Part shown: positions 8,619 to 16,060 of the stretch, one piece after another
Layout: each line of letters opens with the position of its first letter
How positions within the stretch are numbered: the first letter of the stretch is position 1
Assembly (NCBI GenBank): GCA_049518415.1
Contig: JBEKRX010000004.1
Span: 65,659 to 129,658, forward strand
Direction: 5' to 3'
Origin: CAVQND01 sp049518415
GTDB taxonomy: Bacteria > Verrucomicrobiota > Verrucomicrobiia > Limisphaerales > UBA8199
Length of the DNA: 64,000 nt
The notes under the pieces: model-generated
The model's input: the letters and a program-made list of their open reading frames with translations, nothing else
Told to the model about the DNA's origin: nothing
Database searches by the model: none
Made by a program: the position numbers and the translations under genes

Positions 8619-10055
8619 ATGGGCCACCCATCCATACCACCAAACCCGTGGATGATTCTGCCATTTGGGCTCTTGCTGGCCGCCATGGCCGTGGCGCCCG
8701 GGGTCTGGCCCGCCTGGTGGGCCAGGCACTATCCTAAAGTCGCCTTCGGGCTGGGCGCGGTCACGGCGGCTTATTACATCTTCGCCTTGCAGGCCTTTGA
8801 GCGCGTGGTGGACGTCGGGCACGAGTATTTCAGTTTCATCGTGCTGCTCGGCTCCCTCTTCGTGGTGGCTGGCGGCATTCATCTCCACCTTAAAGGCCAA
8901 GCCACGCCCGGTCTCAACACGCTCTTCCTGTTTCTCGGCGCCATCCTCGCCAACGTCCTCGGCACCACCGGCGCTTCGCTCCTGCTCATCCGGCCCTGGA
9001 TTCGGATGAACAAGGACCGCGTCACCGCCCACCATATCGTCTTTTTTATCTTTATCGTGTCGAACGTCGGCGGCTGCCTCACGCCCGTGGGCGACCCGCC
9101 CTTGTTTCTTGGTTATCTAAAGGGAATTCCGTTCTGGTGGGTGGCGGCGCATTGCTGGCCGATGTGGGCCGTGGCGGTCGCCTTCCTGCTGGGGCTGTTT
9201 TACCTCGTCGACCGTCTCAATTACTGCCGGGCGCCCCGGCAGACCCGCCTCGAACTGGCAGGCGCCCGCAAGCAATGGCCCTGCCAGGGCCTGGGCAGCC
9301 TTGCCTGGCTGCTGGTCATCCTGGGCGCCGTCTTCGTCAATCACCCGCTCTTCCTGCGCGAGGCCCTCATGGCGGCGGCGGCCGCCGCTTCGTACTTCAC
9401 CACCAGCAAATCCGTCCACGAGGCCAACCATTTCGATTTCCACCCCATCCAGCAGGTCGCCATCCTCTTCGCGGGCATTTTCGCCACCATGATGCCGGCG
9501 CTGGATTGGCTGCAAACCCACGCCGGCCAACTGGCCAACCCCAGCCCGGCCTTCTTCTACTGGACCAGCGGCTCGCTCTCCTGCCTGCTGGACAATGCCC
9601 CAACCTATCTGGGCTCCCTCAGCGCCATCTTCGGTCGCTTCGTCGCCCCTGAAACCGTGGACCAGGTGCAGGCCTTGATTCAAAGTCACGGGGCCGCGGG
9701 GCCGCACGAAGGGCCCATTTGGCGCACCTTCCAAGCCTTGCAGCAGCACCACGCCGCCGCCCTGGCCGCCGGCATGGCGGGCCCGGACGAAATCAAGGTC
9801 GCCTTCCTGCTCGCCAACAACGATTTCAATGCTTATCTGGTCGCCATCAGTCTCGGCGCTGTTTTCTTCGGCGCCATTACCTATATTGGCAACGGCCCCA
9901 ATTTCATGGTCAAGGCCATCGCCGACCACCAGAAAATCCACACCCCGGGATTCCTGGGCTTCATTTTCAAATACGCCCTGCCCTGCATGGCTCCCCTGCT
10001 CCTCCTCATCTGGCTGCTCTTCCTCCGCCGCTGGATAGGTCCCGGCAATGCCTGA
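8619..10055 (+). CDS. NhaD-like sodium:proton antiporter (ion transporter superfamily)
   Basis: 478 residues from ATG 8619, with about 11-12 hydrophobic segments. Upstream starts at 8574 (TTG) or an internal ATG at 8652 are possible. The conserved core is easy to see: TTGASLLLIRPWIRMN, HHIVFFIFIVSNVGGCLTPVGDPPLFLGYLKGIPF, and later FYWTSGSLSCLLDNAPTYLG and AISLGAVFFGAITYIGNGPNFMVKAIA. These match bacterial antiporters of the NhaD/citrate-transporter superfamily, where Asp and Asn residues in the broken helices bind ions. It should exchange cytoplasmic Na+ for H+ at the inner membrane. It stands alone; the next gene is on the opposite strand 34 bases downstream. Confidence 0.85.
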   Translation: MGHPSIPPNPWMILPFGLLLAAMAVAPGVWPAWWARHYPKVAFGLGAVTAAYYIFALQAFERVVDVGHEYFSFIVLLGSLFVVAGGIHLHLKGQATPGLNTLFLFLGAILANVLGTTGASLLLIRPWIRMNKDRVTAHHIVFFIFIVSNVGGCLTPVGDPPLFLGYLKGIPFWWVAAHCWPMWAVAVAFLLGLFYLVDRLNYCRAPRQTRLELAGARKQWPCQGLGSLAWLLVILGAVFVNHPLFLREALMAAAAAASYFTTSKSVHEANHFDFHPIQQVAILFAGIFATMMPALDWLQTHAGQLANPSPAFFYWTSGSLSCLLDNAPTYLGSLSAIFGRFVAPETVDQVQALIQSHGAAGPHEGPIWRTFQALQQHHAAALAAGMAGPDEIKVAFLLANNDFNAYLVAISLGAVFFGAITYIGNGPNFMVKAIADHQKIHTPGFLGFIFKYALPCMAPLLLLIWLLFLRRWIGPGNA

Positions 10056-10089
10056 TAAAGCTCCCAGAAACGGCGGGTGGCTCTGGAGG

Positions 10090-10305
10090 TCATGCGTTGG
10101 CGGGGGGCCAGTCTCGGAGTTGGCCGGACTGCCGCTCGGCCTCCGCTTCTTCAAACAGAAAATCCAGTTTGCCCGTCGCCGCGTCCTGGTCCAATTGCCT
10201 TATCCACTGCTCGTGGTAACGGCGGTTGATCCAGGACACCAGCCGGTCGAAATCATCCGGGGCCAGTTGCTCAACGACCTGTTCAATTTCTTCCACCGTA
10301 CTCAT
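10090..10305 (-). CDS. Small antitoxin-like protein without a visible toxin
   Basis: 71 residues from ATG 10305 (MSTVEEIEQVVEQLAPDDF). An upstream ATG at 10356 would add 17 residues. The acidic two-part sequence (VVEQLAPDDFDRLVSWINRRYHEQWIRQL, then KLDFLFEEAEAERQSGQLRDW) resembles antitoxins found with RelE/ParE-type toxins, where the C-terminal acidic stretch masks the toxin. Normally the toxin gene follows immediately. Here only 34 bases remain before the convergent antiporter gene, and no toxin is seen upstream either. It is either an orphan or a decayed module. An 8-bp inverted repeat lies upstream at 10371-10403. The function is inferred from sequence character only. Confidence 0.55.
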   Translation of the reverse strand: MSTVEEIEQVVEQLAPDDFDRLVSWINRRYHEQWIRQLDQDAATGKLDFLFEEAEAERQSGQLRDWPPANA

Positions 10306-10370
10306 GCCGGCAAGATACCAGCCCGCCGATGTCCGGGCAACCCGGAACTCAATCAAAAAACAAAACGGGT

Positions 10371-10403
10371 CTTGACGGGCGATCGCGTGATTTCACCGTC
10401 AAG
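10371..10403. promoter_or_regulatory. Inverted repeat, possible operator upstream of the antitoxin-like gene
   Basis: CTTGACGG and CCGTCAAG are separated by 17 bases, 66-98 bases before the antitoxin-like start. Antitoxins commonly bind such repeats for autoregulation; here this is inference. Confidence 0.35.
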
Positions 10404-10549
10404 CCCTCCCCGCCCCCCAAAAGTTGTCCTTACCATTGACCGACACCTTCACCAGACCCACCTCACCGGCTTCCGATTCATTTCGGACAGGGTTCCGAAG
10501 CTTCATCATGGAGGTGGCATTCGAAGCCGATCGGCCTTAGTGTATCCAC

Positions 10550-10915
10550 ATGTTGCTGGCCACGACGAATAAAGTGAAACGGTTGCTGCACCTGAGTTTT
10601 ATTGGGCGCGTCCGGGCCGAGGAGCTCGAACACAGCCGCGATGAGCTGGCTGTGCTGCTAGCCGATTTGCCCGCCGGCTTCCGCTTGTTGACCGACTTAA
10701 GCCGTTTGGAGTCCATGGATCTTGCCTGTGAGGCCGAAATTGGGCGAACGATGGAATTGTGCGACCAGAAGGGGGTAAGTACCGTGGTACGCGTGATTCC
10801 CGAGCCGCAAAGGGACATCGGTTTTAATATCCTCACGGCATTCCATTACAAACACCGGGTGCCTGCCGCCACCTGCAAGTCGATGGAAGAGGCGGCTCGG
10901 TTGCTGTCGTTCTGA
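10550..10915 (+). CDS. STAS/SpoIIAA-like small protein
   Basis: 121 residues. It starts with a beta-strand pattern (KVKRLLHLSFIGRVRAEEL), continues with a helix and the core FRLLTDLSRLESMDLACEAEIGRTMELC, then STVVRVIPEPQRDIGFNIL and ends with a helix (SMEEAARLLSF). This order and the LLTDLSRLESMD segment resemble STAS-type domains (anti-sigma-factor antagonist fold). The usual phosphorylatable Ser/Thr cannot be placed with certainty. No anti-sigma factor or sigma factor is adjacent. The last 83 bases overlap the end of the truncated GIY-YIG gene on the other strand. The protein is cytoplasmic with no signal peptide. Confidence 0.6.
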   Translation: MLLATTNKVKRLLHLSFIGRVRAEELEHSRDELAVLLADLPAGFRLLTDLSRLESMDLACEAEIGRTMELCDQKGVSTVVRVIPEPQRDIGFNILTAFHYKHRVPAATCKSMEEAARLLSF

Positions 10916-11177
10916 GCAGGCCGGGCAAAACAGGAACCAGCAATCTGAGGCAGGTCGTCTCGGCATAGAGCTGGACGCCACCCATCACCAAAGTCAGACC
11001 CTGCGGGCGGCACGCGTGCTCCTCCGTCCACACCGGCTCCCAGGGACCGTTCTTGCGCGTGAGTTTTCCGTGCAGCTTGTCGGTGCGGTTGTGCGAGTAC
11101 AGGCGTGCCGGGAGGTCCTCGGTGTGGCCGATGTAGAACTGGCCGGCGGCGTTTTGGAGGATATAGACCCGGAACAT
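10833..11177 (-). pseudogene. Truncated GIY-YIG nuclease (UPF0213-like)
   Basis: From ATG 11177 the first 57 residues are a clear GIY-YIG domain: FRVYILQNAAGQFYIGHTEDLPARL, then HNRTDKLHGKLTRKNGPWEPVWTEEHACR. Family members are about 85-95 residues and end with a basic helix containing a RERQIK-like block. That block is absent in all three frames here. The sequence instead turns into unrelated residues (LTLVMGGVQLYAETTCLRLL) and overlaps the STAS-like gene on the other strand. The break lies about 130 bases from the tRNA-Asn region, where repeated DNA rearrangement is evident. The protein probably lacks a complete fold. Confidence 0.65.
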
Positions 11178-11214
11178 AGCCGAAGGGGCGGTTCCGCCCG
11201 CAAAGCAAATTGGC

Positions 11215-11290
11215 TCCATCCCGACTGGTCGGGAGAACCTGCAACCCGCCGGTTAATCCCGACCCGTCGGGACTCTACCATTGAGCAGTG
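11215..11290 (-). pseudogene. Broken tRNA-Asn copy with two palindrome replacements
   Basis: Read on the minus strand, this copy keeps the D arm (GCTCAATGGTAGAG), the anticodon 3' side (TTAACCGGCGGG), GTTGCAGGTTC and the end TGGAGCCAA of the intact tRNA-Asn next to it. The anticodon 5' side is replaced by TCCCGACGGGTCGGGA, and part of the T arm by TCCCGACCAGTCGGGA. It cannot fold as a tRNA. Confidence 0.75.
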
Positions 11291-11308
11291 CCTCGCGGAT
11301 CGAGAAGT

Positions 11309-11383
11309 TGGCTCCAGAGGCAGGGCTCGAACCTGCAACCCGCCGGTTAACAGCCGGCTGCTCTACCATTGAGCTACTCTGGA
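11309..11383 (-). tRNA. tRNA-Asn (anticodon GTT)
   Basis: On the minus strand the acceptor TCCAGAG pairs with CTCTGGA. The D arm is GCTCAATGGTAGAGC. The anticodon stem is GCCGG/CCGGC around the loop CTGTTAA, giving anticodon GTT. The T arm is GCAGG TTCGAGC CCTGC. The discriminator is G and CCA is encoded (11311-11309). All four stems pair fully, so this copy should be functional. It is embedded in broken copies on both sides, all in the same orientation. Confidence 0.95.
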
Positions 11384-11727
11384 ACCCAAAATCCCTGCTT
11401 CCCAGCCCGCCGGTTAATCCCGACCCGTCGGGACTCTACCATTGAGCTACTCTGGAACCCAAAATCCCTGCTTCCCAGCCCGCCGGTTAATCCCGACCCG
11501 TCGGGACTCTACCATTGAGCTACTCTGGAACCCAAAATCCCTGCTTCCCGGCCCGCCGGTTAATCCCGACCCGTCGGGACTCTACCATTGAGCTACTCTG
11601 GAACCCAAAATCCCTGCTTCCCGGCCCGCCGGTCAATCCCGACCCGTCGGGACTCTACCATTGAGCTACTCTGGAACCCAAAATCCCTGCTTCCCGGCCC
11701 GCCGGTTAATCCCGACCCGTCGGGACT
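11384..11727 (-). repeat. Tandem array of 73-bp broken tRNA-Asn units
   Basis: The unit boundaries (GGAACCC) fall at 11381, 11454, 11527, 11600 and 11673, exactly 73 bases apart, with the last unit cut at about 11727. Each unit, read on the minus strand, has the tRNA-Asn 5' half (TCCAGAGTAGCTCAATGG), then the palindrome TCCCGACGGGTCGGGA in place of the anticodon 5' side, then TTAACCGGCGGG, then an unrelated tail in place of the T arm. Copies are nearly identical. They lie upstream of the intact tRNA in the direction of transcription and may be co-transcribed with it. Confidence 0.9.
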
Positions 11728-11789
11728 TCACCGCCGCGCATACCCTGTATGCCAGAGGACACGCAATTTACTGGCGCGGAGCGTCAGCG

Positions 11790-12755
11790 TCAAACTGATT
11801 TTGCAGCAGGCTCACCTCTATTACGCTGGGGGCGAGCAAGGGCGGGCCCTGGCCCCGGCCCCTCCAAAGGACCTGAGGTCCGGGGAGAAGAGTGAATGAC
11901 CCGCCGGCGTTGACAACGCGGACAATAGAACGTGCTCCGGGCGGCCTGCACCAGGCGCTTGATGAGCGTCCCGCACTCCGGGCATGGCCGGCCCGCGCGC
12001 CCGTAAACCCGCAGGCGCTCCTGGTAGAAATCCGGGGCGCCAGGCGGCCGGCCAAAATAAAACAGCCCGGCCCGCTTGCCCGGGCCGGAAAAATTCAGCG
12101 GGACCGTGCTGCCGCCGGCGATCGCCTCCGCCAGCACCTCGCGCAGCGCCCGCCAAAGCCGGGCCACTTGCGCCGGCTTCAGGCCCCGCGCCGGCAGCGT
12201 CGGCGCCAGCCCGGCCCGGAACAACGCTTCGCTGGCGTAAATATTGCCCACCCCCGCCACGACCGCCTGGTCGAGCAACTTGACCTTGATGGGCTGCGTG
12301 GAACACCCCAGCCCCAGCGCCAAAGACTCTGCCGTAAACTCAGCGCCCAGCGGCTCCGGTCCGAGTCTCTCGACCGCCTTGCGCTCGAAGGTGAGTCTGC
12401 CGAAATAGCGCATGTCCTCGAAGACGAACTTCTCCCGGCCCAGGCTCAAGACCACCGCGGCGTGTTTGGGCAGCCGCGCCTTGGCCGGCAACAAGTACAT
12501 CCGCCCCGTCAGGCCCAGGTGCCCAACCAGCACCAGCGGCTCCGCCCGCTGGGCGGCCCGCAGCCTGAACAACAGATACTTGCCGCGCCGCGACAAGCCG
12601 ACAAATCTCGCCCCGCGCAAGGCCCGGGCGAACCTGCGCGCACCGCTGGGCGCCACCACCTTCCCCCGGCGCACGCAGACCGAGCGGACCGTCCGCCCCA
12701 GCAACACCGGCCCCAAATGGCGCACCAGCACTTCGACTTCCGGCAGTTCAGGCAT
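11790..12755 (-). CDS. mutM: Formamidopyrimidine-DNA glycosylase (Fpg/MutM)
   Basis: 321 residues from ATG 12755. It removes oxidised purines such as 8-oxoguanine and cuts the backbone at the resulting site. The mature N-terminus PELPEVEV supplies the catalytic Pro and Glu. The conserved Lys lies in SRRGKYLLFRL. The helix-two-turn-helix is in LDQAVVAGVGNIYASEALFRAG. The C-terminal zinc finger is CPECGTLIKRLVQAARSTFYCPRC. The family normally ends right after the last Cys pair. Here about 40 Pro/Gly/Arg-rich residues follow (HSSPRTSGPLEGPGPGP), which is unusual. The start at 12755 is required because Pro must be residue 2; a longer frame from 12773 would block catalysis. It is the last gene of a likely pyrH-phosphoribosyltransferase-mutM transcription unit, 42 bases after the preceding gene. 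Confidence 0.95.
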   Translation of the reverse strand: MPELPEVEVLVRHLGPVLLGRTVRSVCVRRGKVVAPSGARRFARALRGARFVGLSRRGKYLLFRLRAAQRAEPLVLVGHLGLTGRMYLLPAKARLPKHAAVVLSLGREKFVFEDMRYFGRLTFERKAVERLGPEPLGAEFTAESLALGLGCSTQPIKVKLLDQAVVAGVGNIYASEALFRAGLAPTLPARGLKPAQVARLWRALREVLAEAIAGGSTVPLNFSGPGKRAGLFYFGRPPGAPDFYQERLRVYGRAGRPCPECGTLIKRLVQAARSTFYCPRCQRRRVIHSSPRTSGPLEGPGPGPALARPQRNRGEPAAKSV

Positions 12756-12797
12756 CGCGGGCAGTCCTGGCAATTGGCAATCGACCCCTGGCCATGC

Positions 12798-13421
12798 TTA
12801 CCTCTCCAGCAGGTCCAGCACTTCCTCATCCGTGGTTTGCGCGAAAACCTCGTAATACCGCCCTACCGCATCGAAGTTCGGATCCACCAACAGCGCCTTG
12901 ACTCCGTCCGCCACTCCTTGGAGCCGCTCCACGGCGTGGCTCGAGGCCACCGGCGCGGCCACCACCACGCTCCGGGCGCCCTGTTTCTTGACCGACAACA
13001 CCGCCGCTTCGGTCGTCGCGCCCGTCGCCAGCCCGTCATCCACCAGCAACACCGCCTTGCCGGCCAGGGCCAGCTTGCCCTGGCCATGGAATCTCCCCTG
13101 GTACCTGGCCAACCGTTCCTTTTCTTCCTGGATGATCTCCTCCAACTCGCCCTGCAGCACTGGGTTGATGGCTGCGGCCGCCTCATCCAGCACCACCACA
13201 TCCTCCTCCGCCAGCGCCCCCACGGCAAACTCCCGATGCAAAGGATGCCCGATCTTCCGCACGATCAGCACGTCCAGCGGCAATTGCAGCGTCCCCGCCA
13301 CCGCCGCCGCCACGACCACCCCGCCGCGCGGCAACCCCAGGACCAGCTCCGCCTCCACCCCCTGGCCTTTCAAATACCGGCCCAGCTTGCCTCCCGCATC
13401 TTCACGTGATGCGAATATCAT
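12798..13421 (-). CDS. Phosphoribosyltransferase family protein
   Basis: 207 residues from ATG 13421. The PRPP-binding loop is VLLVDDGLATGATTEAAV, with two acidic residues followed by the TGAT phosphate-binding turn. The N-terminal part (AELVLGLPRGGVVVAAAVAG, DVLIVRKIGHPLHREFAVGAL) matches the stand-alone bacterial group related to COG1926, whose substrate is usually not known. A helix (EEIIQEEKERLARYQGRF) lies before the loop. It sits 46 bases downstream of pyrH and 42 bases before mutM on the same strand. A role in nucleotide salvage is plausible from fold and context but is not shown. Confidence 0.85.
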   Translation of the reverse strand: MIFASREDAGGKLGRYLKGQGVEAELVLGLPRGGVVVAAAVAGTLQLPLDVLIVRKIGHPLHREFAVGALAEEDVVVLDEAAAAINPVLQGELEEIIQEEKERLARYQGRFHGQGKLALAGKAVLLVDDGLATGATTEAAVLSVKKQGARSVVVAAPVASSHAVERLQGVADGVKALLVDPNFDAVGRYYEVFAQTTDEEVLDLLER

Positions 13422-13467
13422 GGTAGTGCCTCGCCCCGTTGCCCAAAAAAACCAACGCTTCAACGCC

Positions 13468-14193
<726 letters not shown>

Positions 14194-14279
14194 GGCATGC
14201 ATCCGACTTCGATTTGAAACCGCTGGCCGCGGTTCTAGCAATCCGCCCGCAAAACGTCCAATCAGACCCCGCTCCCCAA

Positions 14280-14948
14280 TCAACGCGGAAATGGCCCGCG
14301 CAATGTCCCACGGAAGCCCATTCGGCGAGGGTAACCGTAACCGAAAGAAAACGACCGGCCGTAGGCCGGGTAATAGCCGTAGCCGTAGGGCGCCGGGCCA
14401 TAAAAGCCCAACCGCTCATACGCCGACGCCAGCGTGCGCGGATAGAGGTAATAGTACTGGAAGTAGTCGTAGCTTTCGGGATCAAGGTGGAAAGGGCCGG
14501 GCTGCGCGCCCGCCAAAACGGGCGCGGCCACGCCCGGCCTCGCTTCCCCTCGGGCCCTGATTTCCGCGCCCCGCTTCAACAACGCCGTGGTGAGGTCATC
14601 CGTGGCGCCGTGTTCCTTCAGGCCGATCACATCCCCGGCACTCAGATGATAGGCCACGGCCGAGTTCTCGATATAGACCTTGATGACATCCGACGAAACC
14701 CCCGCATCCAGCATCTTCAAAATCTCCCCGATGCCGGCCGGAGCAGGCGCGACCGCCTGCTGATTCTGCCGGGCGGCTTTGTCCCCGCCGCTGGCCGGTT
14801 TAACTGCCTCGCTGCTCCTGGTTTCGCTTTGCGGCCCACTGTTCGTGGCCTGCGCCCCCCGCTCCTCTGGGGCCGGAGCACCCAGGGCCAGCGCCGGCGC
14901 CACCACGGCTGCGGCTACGAATAACCTGATTGTCCGGTGCGCTTTCAT
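14280..14948 (-). CDS. Secreted protein with Tyr/Gly-rich C-terminus
   Basis: 222 residues. The signal peptide is MKAHRTIRLFVAAAVVAPALALGAPA. A Ser/Ala/Gln-rich linker leads to a predicted helical segment at about 70-125 (GIGEILKMLDAGVSSDVIKVYIENS, then HLSAGDVIGLKEHGATDDLTTALLKRG). The C-terminus from about 150 is rich in Tyr, Gly and Pro (PESYDYFQYYYLYP, YGYGYYPAYGRSFSFGYGYP). The helical part resembles a small conserved module in other Verrucomicrobiota secreted proteins, but I cannot assign a function. It is likely periplasmic or cell-surface. It lies 86 bases upstream of pyrH on the same strand. Confidence 0.75.
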   Translation of the reverse strand: MKAHRTIRLFVAAAVVAPALALGAPAPEERGAQATNSGPQSETRSSEAVKPASGGDKAARQNQQAVAPAPAGIGEILKMLDAGVSSDVIKVYIENSAVAYHLSAGDVIGLKEHGATDDLTTALLKRGAEIRARGEARPGVAAPVLAGAQPGPFHLDPESYDYFQYYYLYPRTLASAYERLGFYGPAPYGYGYYPAYGRSFSFGYGYPRRMGFRGTLRGPFPR

Positions 14949-15162
14949 AATCGTCCCTCATCAGAACCTTCCACTCAATTACCAGAGACCTGTTGCCGCT
15001 GACGGAAACAGATTATGCTCCCTTTGCCGGCATTGTCAAGTTTCGCTCTTGTCCTGGCCGTGGCTTTTGGTAGCATCCCGCCTACAGCCTGTGGGTATCA
15101 GCGCAGGCTGTGGCTCATGGAGCCTGCGGTTCAACGCCAACTCTTGGAAAGGGCATTGCAAT

Positions 15163-16011
15163 ATGAACAAAATCTCTCGGACCTGGTCGTTGATGTCTGC
15201 CTGTTGGCAGATTCTAAAGCGGGACAAGGGCTTGCTGCTTTTTCCGCTCATCTCAGGCCTTTGCTGCCTGCTGTTGCTGGCCTCGTTCGCTGTCCCGCTC
15301 TACGCCACCGGCCACTGGCAGCCGCCGGGGCGCGGCGCCGCCCCGCTCCACCAGGCGGCCTATTACGGAATCCTGTTCCTGTTCTACGTCTGCAATTACT
15401 TCGTGGTGGTGTTTTTCAACGCCGGCATCGTCGCTTGCGCCACCCTCCGCATGAGCGGCGGCAATCCCACGGTCGGCGACGGCTTCCGCGCCGCCGCCGC
15501 CCGCCTCCCAGTCATTGCCGGCTGGGCGGTGCTGTCGGCCACGGTCGGGTTGGTTCTGCGCCTGATCGAAGATCGCTCGCAAAAGGTTGGCCGTTTTGTG
15601 GCCGGGTTCCTGGGCGCCGCCTGGACGGTCGTCAGCTTCCTGGTCGTTCCGATCCTCGTGGTCGAAAACAAGCACCCCTTCGCCGCCTTGAAAAAATCGA
15701 CGCTCCTCCTCAAGAAAACCTGGGGCGAACAGGTGGTCGGCAATTTCAGCTTCGGGCTGATTTTCTTCCTGCTCAGCCTCCCGGCGGTGGCGTCGATTGT
15801 GCTCGGAGTCTGGCTGGGAGTTTTTTCGGGGAACATGGCGGCGCTGGCGGCGTGCATCGCCTTGGCGGGGCTTTACCTGATCGTGCTCGCCCTGGTCCAA
15901 TCGGCTTTGCAATCTATCTTCCAGGCGGCGCTCTTCCTCTACGCGCGTGACGGGCAGGTCCCGCCGGGATTCCAAGCCGAACTGCTGGGCAACGCGATGG
16001 TCAGGCGGTAA
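15163..16011 (+). CDS. DUF6159-like multi-pass membrane protein
   Basis: 282 residues from ATG 15163, preceded by a GGAAAGGG stretch. The N-terminal SRTWSLMSACWQILKRDKGLLLFPLISG is the recognisable start of this family. Hydrophobic segments follow at about 25-45, 65-95, 120-140, 155-175, 205-230 and 235-260. The conserved stretch FLGAAWTVVSFLVVPILVVENKHPFAALKKSTLLLKKTWGEQ lies in the middle. Family members are integral inner-membrane proteins of unknown function. The frame extends upstream to 14779 but that part overlaps the preceding gene and lacks membrane character. It is convergent with aspS, 49 bases away. Confidence 0.75.
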   Translation: MNKISRTWSLMSACWQILKRDKGLLLFPLISGLCCLLLLASFAVPLYATGHWQPPGRGAAPLHQAAYYGILFLFYVCNYFVVVFFNAGIVACATLRMSGGNPTVGDGFRAAAARLPVIAGWAVLSATVGLVLRLIEDRSQKVGRFVAGFLGAAWTVVSFLVVPILVVENKHPFAALKKSTLLLKKTWGEQVVGNFSFGLIFFLLSLPAVASIVLGVWLGVFSGNMAALAACIALAGLYLIVLALVQSALQSIFQAALFLYARDGQVPPGFQAELLGNAMVRR

Positions 16012-16060
16012 GGAGCCATCATCCATCGCCTCGATGCCTTGCATGACTTCGGACCGCAGC

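Noticed and set aside
11384..11727. 73-bp tandem repeats considered as a CRISPR array
   Set aside because: There are no unique spacers, the whole unit repeats, and it is clearly tRNA-derived. No cas genes are nearby.
11892..13409. Long plus-strand frame opposite mutM and the phosphoribosyltransferase
   Set aside because: Composition is typical antisense, and the minus-strand genes have clear catalytic motifs.
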